5,511 bases of DNA from Gemmatimonadota bacterium. GTDB taxonomy: Bacteria > Gemmatimonadota > Gemmatimonadetes > Gemmatimonadales > GWC2-71-9. How positions within the stretch are numbered: position 1 is the first letter of the stretch; every line of letters starts with the position of its first letter. The translations under genes were made by a program, and so were the position numbers. The notes under the pieces were generated by a model. The model was not told the origin of the DNA, did not search any database, and was given only the letters and a program-made list of their open reading frames with translations. The stretch lies in contig QHVD01000196.1 in assembly GCA_003222235.1 (NCBI GenBank), forward strand, positions 1-5,511, read 5' to 3'. Shown one piece after another: positions 1-5,399 of this stretch.

Positions 1-2
1 CC

Positions 3-38
3 CGTCTGCAGTACGCGCTGCCGTGGCCGGGACAGTAA
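3..38 (+). CDS. Possible C-terminus of a convergent plus-strand gene (partial)
   Basis: Frame 3 of the plus strand reads R-L-Q-Y-A-L-P-W-P-G-Q and stops at TAA (36-38), 12 bases before the last gene's stop codon on the other strand. The spacing would suit two convergent genes meeting tail to tail. Only eleven residues are visible, so no family can be named, and chance cannot be excluded. No start codon of a further minus-strand gene is present in bases 1-50, which favours a convergent neighbour slightly. No clear hairpin terminator is seen between the two stops. Confidence 0.25.
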   Translation, partial: RLQYALPWPGQ

Positions 39-50
39 GGAACCGCGGCC

Positions 51-680
51 CTACGGGGTCAAGCCGCCCAGAGGTGATCGAGGCGGTAGTTGCGCCGCCC
101 GCGACGCCACCGTGTCCAGGTCGCCCCCCAGCGCGTCCATCCGGCGCTGGAACTGGATGTCGATCAGGAACAGTCCCACGACGTACGCCGTGAGATTCAC
201 CGCGAAGATCAGCTCGAAGATCAGCGGAAACGGCAGCCACAGCCCGAAATAGAGCGCGAACCGCTTCACACCGGGATCGAGCCGCGAGCGGTCGGCGATG
301 CTCGTCATCAGCAGGATCGCGGCGAGGGCGAGTAGCGCGAGCTTGACCGGCACCACCCCGGCGACCGCGAAGCCTGCGAAGATCACCGCCTCCGAGGCGC
401 GGTCCAATCGCGTGTCCAGCCGCCGCCCCGCCTCGGACGCGAGCCCGAACTCGCGCGCGATCCCGCCGTCGATCCCATCGAGCACCTGCCCGAACGCCAT
501 GAGCCCGAGCCCCCAAGTCAGGCGGCCCGCCGCGATGGCGAGTCCGGCGGCGACGCTGACGCCGAACGCCGCCCACGTCACCTGCGCCGGCGAAAGCCCG
601 AGGGAGACGTGGCAGAACTTGAGCAGCGGCCGCATCGAGCGGTCGAGCGCTCTCCCGATCCCCGGGGCGAAGTCATACAT
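51..680 (-). CDS. CDP-alcohol phosphotransferase (short form, 209 aa)
   Basis: A second, independent member of the CDP-alcohol phosphotransferase family, with the usual core length of about 200 residues. The complete signature D-x2-DG-x2-AR-x8-G-x3-D-x3-D is present: D68, D71, G72, A75, R76, G85, D89, D93. Hydrophobic segments lie at about 34-51, 55-67, 98-110, 113-128, 142-160 and 162-174. The C-terminus (about 178-209) is polar and Pro-rich. Apart from the signature it differs clearly from the 300-residue paralogue in this operon, so it probably uses another CDP-alcohol or acceptor. ATG at 680 has GGAG eight bases upstream and overlaps the previous stop (ATGTATGA). The stop is TAG at 53-51. 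This seems to be the last gene of the operon within the window: no start codon follows on the minus strand in the remaining 50 bases. Phosphatidylglycerolphosphate- or inositol-type activity cannot be distinguished. Confidence 0.9.
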   Translation of the reverse strand: MYDFAPGIGRALDRSMRPLLKFCHVSLGLSPAQVTWAAFGVSVAAGLAIAAGRLTWGLGLMAFGQVLDGIDGGIAREFGLASEAGRRLDTRLDRASEAVIFAGFAVAGVVPVKLALLALAAILLMTSIADRSRLDPGVKRFALYFGLWLPFPLIFELIFAVNLTAYVVGLFLIDIQFQRRMDALGGDLDTVASRAAQLPPRSPLGGLTP

Positions 681-1116
681 GGGTGCGGCTCCAATAGATC
701 GCGACGTTCAGCGCGAGCAGCACCGCGAACAGCACCCCCTCTTTCACCCGGTCCGGGATGCCTGTCAACCAGCCGCGCGTGACGCGGGTCGAGTAGGGAT
801 AGAAGGGCATCTTCTCGAACCGCACGCTGTAGTCCATCGCCACGTGGATCGCAAAGAACACCAGCGGCACGACCGTGGCGAGGAACCAGCAGAGGGGCAG
901 GATCCAGAGCAGCGCCACGGGTTCCTGGAGCGAGGAGCGCCAGTAGTAACCGCGCCTGTCCCGCAGCCCCACGGTGCGGAGGTAGAACGGGGCTTTGAGG
1001 GCGTGGTCCACGTCCACTCCGACGCCGAACGCGTAGGCGAGCACCGTGTCGCGGCGATCGAGTCCCATCGCCTGCACGCCGAGCGTGGTGGCAAGGATGT
1101 GGGTGACGATCGTCAT
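673..1116 (-). CDS. Small membrane protein resembling YdjM-type metal-dependent hydrolases
   Basis: A 147-residue protein with a possible metal-binding His/Asp pattern: H6 in the first helix, GVDVDH (D35, D37, H38), R60-SSLQEP with E66, and H91-x3-D95 in the segment FAIHVAMDYSVRF. YdjM/LexA-regulated inner-membrane hydrolase-like proteins share this order: an early His, a D-x-D-H motif, an Arg/Ser motif, and a late H-x3-D followed by a Pro-rich stretch (here MPFYPYS, 103-109). Hydrophobic helices are evident at about 67-90 and 125-142, so the protein is probably in the inner membrane. Family members are poorly characterised and no substrate is known. ATG at 1116 follows the flippase-like gene by four bases and has a strong binding site at 1121-1129. 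The gene ends inside the next one, with an eight-base overlap. A phosphatase or phosphodiesterase step on a lipid intermediate would fit the context but is speculation. Confidence 0.7.
   Translation of the reverse strand: MTIVTHILATTLGVQAMGLDRRDTVLAYAFGVGVDVDHALKAPFYLRTVGLRDRRGYYWRSSLQEPVALLWILPLCWFLATVVPLVFFAIHVAMDYSVRFEKMPFYPYSTRVTRGWLTGIPDRVKEGVLFAVLLALNVAIYWSRTHV
689..692 (-). promoter_or_regulatory. Ribosome binding site of the 209-aa CDP-alcohol phosphotransferase
   Basis: GGAG lies eight bases before ATG 680, inside the end of the preceding gene. It supports the start and the eight-base overlap ATGTATGA. Confidence 0.55.
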
Positions 1117-1119
1117 CTA

Positions 1120-1184
1120 CTCACCCCCCGGGTCTCACACCCGTTCCCCCTCTCCACACTGTGGAGAGGGGATCAGGGGGTGAG
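1120..1184. repeat. Nested palindromic repeat (REP-like element)
   Basis: The inner part is a perfect inverted repeat: 12-base arms CCCCTCTCCACA (1147-1158) and its complement (1160-1171) around one central base. It is flanked by outer 9-base arms, CTCACCCCC (1120-1128) and GGGGGTGAG (1176-1184). A small extra stem (1130-1133 with 1139-1142) lies on one side. No T-run follows on either strand, so it does not look like an intrinsic terminator. The element is translated as the last part of the flippase-like protein (S-P-P-D-P-L-S-T-V-W-R-G-G). Such CCCTCTCC/GGAGAGGG palindromes with CTCACCCCC borders are reminiscent of dispersed genomic repeats in several G+C-rich bacteria. Only one copy occurs in this window, so dispersal is inferred. 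Confidence 0.75.
1121..1129 (-). promoter_or_regulatory. Ribosome binding site of the YdjM-like gene, inside the repeat
   Basis: GGGGGGTGA lies just upstream of ATG 1116, with seven bases between the G-run and the start. It can pair with the 16S rRNA tail as a GGAGGTGA-like site with one G-U wobble. It overlaps the stop codon of the flippase-like gene and coincides with the outer arm of the palindromic repeat, whose partner (1176-1184) could pair with it and hide it in the mRNA. Confidence 0.65.
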
Positions 1185-2158
1185 GCCCGGCGACCCGAGA
1201 GCCACACCAGTGCGAGGCCGACGCCGATCCACGCGATGTCCCGCAGCCGGCTCACGATCGCGGTGTACACGCCCAGCGCCGGGTCGAGGCCGAGAAGCTG
1301 GAACATCAGGTAGAGCGAGCCTTCTTTGGTGCCGACCTCGAACGGCACGATGAACATCACGTTCTGGATCAGCGAGGTGAGGCCGCCGATGACGTAGGCC
1401 TGGAGATAGGTGATGTTCAGGCCGACGCCCAGCGCGATGAGCACGTACTCGACCATCAAGACGGCGCGACTGAGATACTCGAGCCCCAACGCCTGGAGGA
1501 AGCGATACGGGCGTCGGTGATAGAACTCGGCGATCTGCTCGTCCATCTGGGCGAGCGTGGCGCGCCGCGGCTCGAGGCGCCGCGCCAGCGGCGCGAGCAG
1601 CGGCAACCGGTGCAGCAAGTTCAGCGCGCGCTCGAGCACGCCCCGGCGGTGCCCCGTCAGGAGGAGCGCGGACAGCGCCGCGAGCACCGCGCCAGCGACG
1701 CCCAGGCCGACCAGGACGCCCGCGTGATGCGGCAGAAGCAAAGCCCCGAGCACGACCGCCGTCAGGGCGCTGAGCAGCATCCCGAGCGTGTGCAGTATCT
1801 GATAACTCACCGCCGACCCCGCCGCCCGCCGCACGCCCAGCCACGAGGACACCGCGGCGATCTTGAACGGCTCACCGCCGACGTTGACCATCGGAGTCAT
1901 GAAGTTCAGGGAGAACCCGGCGACGGTGATCGCCCAGGTCCGCCAGAACGGTGGCCGGCTCGGTTCGTCGGCCATGATGAGCCACCACGCCGCCGCGTTG
2001 CAGACGCACACCACCCCGTAGAGCAACATGATGGGGACGAACAGCCAGCCGGTCTGAACGGCGTCGGCGACGAGCTTTCCCAACCCGATGCGCGCGACCA
2101 GGTAGGCGAAGACCGCGGAGCCGCCGGCGAACAACAGTAGCTGGAGCTTGCGGCTCAC
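1121..2158 (-). CDS. Flippase-like membrane protein (LPG_synthase_TM / UPF0104 family)
   Basis: A 345-residue polytopic membrane protein. Hydrophobic segments lie at about 5-23, 39-62, 73-92, 122-142, 147-168, 228-248, 252-272 and 304-320. Family marks: NFMTPMVNVGGEPFK (85-99), the conserved P-x3-GGE type motif, and VPFEVGTKEGSLYLMFQLLG (271-290), the second conserved P/G/E motif. The family includes the membrane half of lysyl-phosphatidylglycerol synthase (MprF), archaeal AglD-like proteins and the hopanoid-associated HpnL. Members move or modify lipids at the membrane. No cytosolic aminoacyl-transferase domain is attached. The start is GTG at 2158, overlapping the oxidoreductase stop as GTGA. 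A longer reading frame to 2314 would lie within that gene and add 52 Arg/Gly-rich residues unlike the family. The last ~22 residues, from about 324, are encoded by a palindromic repeat. In this operon, a role in flipping the lipid product is plausible but inferred. Confidence 0.88.
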   Translation of the reverse strand: MSRKLQLLLFAGGSAVFAYLVARIGLGKLVADAVQTGWLFVPIMLLYGVVCVCNAAAWWLIMADEPSRPPFWRTWAITVAGFSLNFMTPMVNVGGEPFKIAAVSSWLGVRRAAGSAVSYQILHTLGMLLSALTAVVLGALLLPHHAGVLVGLGVAGAVLAALSALLLTGHRRGVLERALNLLHRLPLLAPLARRLEPRRATLAQMDEQIAEFYHRRPYRFLQALGLEYLSRAVLMVEYVLIALGVGLNITYLQAYVIGGLTSLIQNVMFIVPFEVGTKEGSLYLMFQLLGLDPALGVYTAIVSRLRDIAWIGVGLALVWLSGRRASPPDPLSTVWRGGTGVRPGG

Positions 2159-3213
2159 GCCCCGTCCGAAATCGCGACCTTGCAGCCGGTCCGCGCCGCC
2201 TCGTAGGCGTGCTCCACCACGGAGGCGACGCGCCGGATGTCCTCCAGATAGGGATCGGGCGCGGCGCCGTGGTCGAGCGCCGCCACGAACGACGCGAACA
2301 GCTCGGCGAACCACCGGTGATAGGCCGACTTGTCGAGCTCGGCTGAAACGTCCAGGCGCTCGACCAGGCCGCGCCGCTCGAGGCGCAGCTCACCACCGAG
2401 CCACTCGATCGAGCCCGCATCACCGATGAAGCGGATGCGGTTGTCCCGCCGCCGCGCCGCCCACGTGAAAAACATGGTCACCAGGCGCTCGGGGTACGCG
2501 AAGTGAAGCGAGGCCGTGTCCTCGACCTCGTAGTCGCGGTGCCGTAATCGGCCGGTCCACGCGCTCACCTCGCCGGGCACCCCGGCGATGTCGAGCAATT
2601 GATAAATGAAGTGGGTCCCGTGGTCGAGCAGGACCCCGCCCCGCCCGGCCGCGCTCGTGCCGCGCCACGGGGTGTCGCCCCCCCCTCCCCCTCCCCCTCC
2701 CTGGCGGCCAGGGTCAGCCATGAGCCGGTAGACCGAGAACTCGGCGAGATGCCAACGCCCGATTGCGCCCTCGTCGAGCCACTGCTTCACCTGCGTCCAG
2801 GCCGGGCTGAACCGGTACTGGTGGCATGGCATCACCAGGCGCCTCCGCGCACGCGCCGCCGCCGCGATGCGGTCCGCCTCCGCGCGCGTCACCGCCACCG
2901 GCTTCTCGCACAGCACGTGGTAGCCCTGCTCGAGCCCCCACAGCGTGAGGTCGAGGTGGGTCGCGGTGGGCGTGCAGACATCGATGAAGTCCGCCGGGGG
3001 CGCGCCGGCGAGCTGCTCCCGGCGGGAGAGCAGCGGGATGCCGTCAACCGGCGCCAGGTCGGGCGCGCTGTCCACGAGCGCTACGATCGCGACCCGCCGG
3101 CGCACGCTCGGGGCCTCGAGAAACGCCGGCAGGTGCGCCTGCCGCGCGATCCCGCCTGCCCCGATGACTGCGCCGCGGTACCGCCTGGGCTCAGCCGACG
3201 CGGGCGTAGACAT
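2155..3213 (-). CDS. Gfo/Idh/MocA-family NAD(P)-dependent oxidoreductase
   Basis: A 352-residue cytoplasmic dehydrogenase of typical family length. It should oxidise or reduce a hydroxyl/keto group on a sugar, inositol or related polyol. The N-terminal Rossmann fold has GAGGIA at 18-23. CEKP at 102-105 supplies the catalytic Lys (K104). The C-terminal domain has GGVLLDHGTH at 192-201, giving D197 and H201 with the same four-residue spacing as the D172/H176 pair of myo-inositol dehydrogenase. Residues 172-179 are eight consecutive glycines, encoded by a G-rich tandem tract, in the loop before the catalytic Asp. ATG at 3213 is chosen because GGAG lies seven bases upstream and the protein then starts just before the Rossmann strand. 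An in-frame ATG at 3252 would add 13 residues with poorer spacing. The gene overlaps the upstream gene by 23 bases and the downstream GTG start by four (GTGA). Confidence 0.93.
   Translation of the reverse strand: MSTPASAEPRRYRGAVIGAGGIARQAHLPAFLEAPSVRRRVAIVALVDSAPDLAPVDGIPLLSRREQLAGAPPADFIDVCTPTATHLDLTLWGLEQGYHVLCEKPVAVTRAEADRIAAAARARRRLVMPCHQYRFSPAWTQVKQWLDEGAIGRWHLAEFSVYRLMADPGRQGGGGGGGGDTPWRGTSAAGRGGVLLDHGTHFIYQLLDIAGVPGEVSAWTGRLRHRDYEVEDTASLHFAYPERLVTMFFTWAARRRDNRIRFIGDAGSIEWLGGELRLERRGLVERLDVSAELDKSAYHRWFAELFASFVAALDHGAAPDPYLEDIRRVASVVEHAYEAARTGCKVAISDGA
2678..2702 (-). repeat. G-rich tandem tract with G-quadruplex pattern
   Basis: Read on the minus (coding) strand, the tract is AGGG, AGGGGG, AGGGGG, AGGGGGGGG: four G-runs of 3, 5, 5 and 8 separated by single A residues. 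It can be seen as a six-base GGGGGA unit repeated imperfectly. It encodes eight glycines (residues 172-179 of the oxidoreductase). Single-base loops between G-runs are the most favourable arrangement for a parallel G-quadruplex. Confidence 0.85.
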
Positions 3214-4093
3214 TCGGCTGCTCCGCGAGGGCGTCGGCGAGGACGGCGGCATTCCACTCGTGCACCAGCAGGAGCAGCACGAGCAGGAGGCTCATGGGCA
3301 CCGCCTCTGCCCAGAGAAAGGCCGAGATGTGATGTCCGAGCCCCGCCGCGCCGAGCAGCAGGAAGCGCGCGTTCTGGCCGAGCCAGCTGCACAGCGGCAG
3401 CAGCATCTGCTGGCGCTCACGGTACTCAGCGCGAAACGCCTCCGTCACGCGCGTGTGCCGCAGCCGCCGCACCAGTCTAGCCGAGCGCGGGAACAGCTGG
3501 GACTGTCGCAGCACGTAGTCGCGGTACACCCGCGCGCCGAACCGCTCGAGCATGCTCCCCTGCGATCCCGACCCCAGGTTTTCCGGGAGGTCGAGCTCGC
3601 CCTTCTCGCCGACGCCGATATAGAGGAAAGCGTTGCGCACGAAGTCCACCGCCGCGCTCTGGTAAGCGTGCGCCAGCCCGGCCAGCGCCACCAGCAGCAC
3701 GGCGCCGGGCCACCACCAGCCGGCGTGGATCAGCCGATACGCCAGATGGACGTACAGGTTGATGAACCGGAGGTTGTCGCTGATCCCGTCGAGCGCCCGG
3801 CCGAAACGGGTCGACGTACCCCGCAGCCGGGCGAGCTGGCCGTCGGCGCTGTCGAAGACGTCCGACACGATGAACAGCCCGAACCCGATCAGGTCGGTCC
3901 AGCGGTCCTGGTAGGCGAACAGGTGCCCCGCGACCAGGCCGATGACAAGCGACCACAGCGTGACTTCGTGGGGGGAGACCCTGGTCGGCAGGAGCGCCCG
4001 GGCGATGCGGATGCCGAGGGGCCGGAAGAAGCGGAGGTCGAGCCACTCCTCGACCGCCGGCCCCTTATGCGACAAGTCGCTCGGCGGCTTCAT
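3191..4093 (-). CDS. CDP-alcohol phosphotransferase (long form, 300 aa)
   Basis: An integral membrane enzyme that displaces CMP from a CDP-activated alcohol with a second alcohol, forming a phosphodiester (phospholipid or inositol-phosphate type). The full signature D-x2-DG-x2-AR-x8-G-x3-D-x3-D is intact: D81, D84, G85, A88, R89, G98, D102, D106. The four Asp bind the two metals and serve in catalysis. Hydrophobic segments lie at about 45-61, 66-80, 127-147, 243-260 and 265-279. The family core is usually about 200 residues. This protein has an extra, mostly polar stretch from about 150 to 240, with an acidic/Gly/Ser loop at 162-180 and a basic Arg-rich part at 203-228, before two more membrane helices. 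The start at 4093 has AAGGA eight bases upstream and lies inside the aminotransferase end. The gene overlaps the oxidoreductase by 23 bases. The acceptor alcohol and product are unknown. Confidence 0.9.
   Translation of the reverse strand: MKPPSDLSHKGPAVEEWLDLRFFRPLGIRIARALLPTRVSPHEVTLWSLVIGLVAGHLFAYQDRWTDLIGFGLFIVSDVFDSADGQLARLRGTSTRFGRALDGISDNLRFINLYVHLAYRLIHAGWWWPGAVLLVALAGLAHAYQSAAVDFVRNAFLYIGVGEKGELDLPENLGSGSQGSMLERFGARVYRDYVLRQSQLFPRSARLVRRLRHTRVTEAFRAEYRERQQMLLPLCSWLGQNARFLLLGAAGLGHHISAFLWAEAVPMSLLLVLLLLVHEWNAAVLADALAEQPNVYARVG
3221..3224 (-). promoter_or_regulatory. Ribosome binding site deciding the oxidoreductase start
   Basis: GGAG lies seven bases before ATG 3213. The alternative in-frame ATG at 3252 has only a GTGGA touching the start codon, so 3213 is preferred. 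Confidence 0.6.
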
Positions 4094-5399
4094 TGAGCAC
4101 GTCCTTCATGATGGCGAGGGCGTTCATCGCCTGCTCCTCCTCGATGACCAGCGGCGGATTGATGCGGACCTCGGGATTGTAGATCATCGCGAGCACGCCG
4201 CGCGCGAGCAGCGTGTCGAAGATCCACCGAGTGGTTCGCTTGTCGAGCAGCGTGCGCGTGCCGGGCCAGACCAGATCCATGCCGATCATCAGTCCCCGGC
4301 CGCGCACGTCGGAGACAATCGGCACCTCGGACTCCCAGCGCTTCATCTCCGCGATCATCTTCTCGCCCAGGCTGCGCGAGCGCTCGACGAGGCCCTCCTC
4401 GAGGATCACCTCCAGGGTGACGCGGGCGGCGGCCGCCGCGAGCGGGTTGCCGCCGTAGGAGGACGAGCTGCCGCTCGGGTTGGCGAACGGTTTCGCGAAC
4501 GCGACCGGCTCGCGCGCGATGATCCCGCTCAGGGGGAACCCGCCGCCGAAGCCCTTGCCGATCGTCATCACGTCGGGAACGATCCCCTCGTGCTCGACGC
4601 CGAACATCTTCCCGGTGCGCCCGAATCCGGTGAGCATCTCGTCGCAGATCAGCAGCGCCCCCAGGTCGTCGGCGATCTGGCGCAGCAGCTTCAAGTATCC
4701 GGGAGGCGGTACGACGTTGCCCGCCGTCCCCTGGATCGGCTCGACGATGATCGCCGCCACGTGCTTCGTGGTCTCGAGCTCGATTTTTCGCTTCAGGAAC
4801 TCGACGCAGTGCCACCCGCACGATGGGAACGTCTTGTCGAAGGCGCAGCGCGCGCACGAGGCGTACGGGCTGAGATACATGCCCGGCATGAGGGGCCCGA
4901 GCCCGTGCTTGAAGCCGCCTCCCAGCACCGGCAGCACACCGCCCGTCTTGCCATGGAAGCCGCCCCAGAAGCCGATCACTTCGGTGTGCCCGGTGCACGA
5001 CTTCGCCAGGCGCAGGGCCGCCTCGACCGCCTCGGCGCCGCTCGAGTAGAACTGGCTGCGGTTCAAGTCGCCCGGAGCGAGTTCCGCGAGCAGCTTCACC
5101 AGCGCCGCGCGGTGCTCCGTCGTGAAGCTCCCGACGTGAACGCGGGCGATCTGCCGCTGCAGCCCGGCCACGTACTTGGGATGGTCATAGCCGAGGCTCG
5201 CGACCCCGACGCCGGCGAGCAGGTCGATGTAGCTATTGCCATCGGCGTCGTAGAGGACGGCGCCCTCGCCGCGGTCGATGCAGAGTCGGCTGAACAGCGC
5301 GACGCTCTGGGTGCCGGGGGCGAGGTACCTCGCCTCCGCCTCGAACTGGGCCTGGGACTTCGGCCCGGGGAGCCGGATGTTGCGCAGGGTATGCGTCAC
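4065..5399 (-). CDS. Class III (omega-type) PLP-dependent aminotransferase
   Basis: A complete 444-residue protein, normal length for class III aminotransferases, which move an amino group between an omega-amine or amino acid and an oxo acid or aldehyde. Visible landmarks: SSGAEAVEAAL (119-129) in the PLP phosphate-binding loop; WGGFHGKT (145-152), whose F148 should stack on the PLP ring; E220 in EPIQGTAGN; D253 in ICDEMLTGFGRTG, which holds the pyridine nitrogen; and the Schiff-base lysine K282 in IGKGFGGGFPLSG. SYGGNPLA (314-321) and R412 near the C-terminus are also typical. A cysteine-rich segment (C182, C185, C194, C198) precedes the E220 strand. The start is GTG at 5399, chosen because it overlaps the upstream stop as GTGA, no ATG occurs before residue 171, and the N-terminus then has family-like length. 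The gene overlaps the next one by 29 bases. Specificity (GABA, acetylornithine, other) cannot be assigned. Confidence 0.93.
   Translation of the reverse strand: MTHTLRNIRLPGPKSQAQFEAEARYLAPGTQSVALFSRLCIDRGEGAVLYDADGNSYIDLLAGVGVASLGYDHPKYVAGLQRQIARVHVGSFTTEHRAALVKLLAELAPGDLNRSQFYSSGAEAVEAALRLAKSCTGHTEVIGFWGGFHGKTGGVLPVLGGGFKHGLGPLMPGMYLSPYASCARCAFDKTFPSCGWHCVEFLKRKIELETTKHVAAIIVEPIQGTAGNVVPPPGYLKLLRQIADDLGALLICDEMLTGFGRTGKMFGVEHEGIVPDVMTIGKGFGGGFPLSGIIAREPVAFAKPFANPSGSSSSYGGNPLAAAAARVTLEVILEEGLVERSRSLGEKMIAEMKRWESEVPIVSDVRGRGLMIGMDLVWPGTRTLLDKRTTRWIFDTLLARGVLAMIYNPEVRINPPLVIEEEQAMNALAIMKDVLNEAAERLVA
4102..4106 (-). promoter_or_regulatory. Ribosome binding site of the 300-aa CDP-alcohol phosphotransferase
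   Basis: AAGGA lies eight bases before ATG 4093, within the end of the aminotransferase gene. It supports this start and the 29-base gene overlap. Confidence 0.65.

Noticed and set aside
1147..1171. The perfect palindrome as a Rho-independent terminator.
   Set aside because: No T-run follows the hairpin on either strand, and a tightly coupled gene begins 31 bases downstream in the same direction. A repeat element fits better.
298..1353. A 351-residue plus-strand frame running across three minus-strand genes.
   Set aside because: It crosses the boundaries of well-supported genes and the palindrome and has no recognisable protein character.
2159..2314. An N-terminal extension of the flippase-like protein from an upstream ATG.
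   Set aside because: The 52 extra residues are Arg/Gly-rich and lie within the oxidoreductase gene. The GTG at 2158 overlaps that gene's stop as GTGA and starts directly before the first membrane helix.
2678..2702. The C/T-repeat tract as a CRISPR or direct-repeat array.
   Set aside because: It is a 25-base low-complexity tract without spacers and is translated in frame as polyglycine.
2945..4096. A 383-residue plus-strand frame opposite the phosphotransferase and oxidoreductase.
   Set aside because: It has low-complexity Arg/Gln/Glu/Pro composition, no domain and no ribosome binding site worth noting. It is a shadow of the minus-strand genes.
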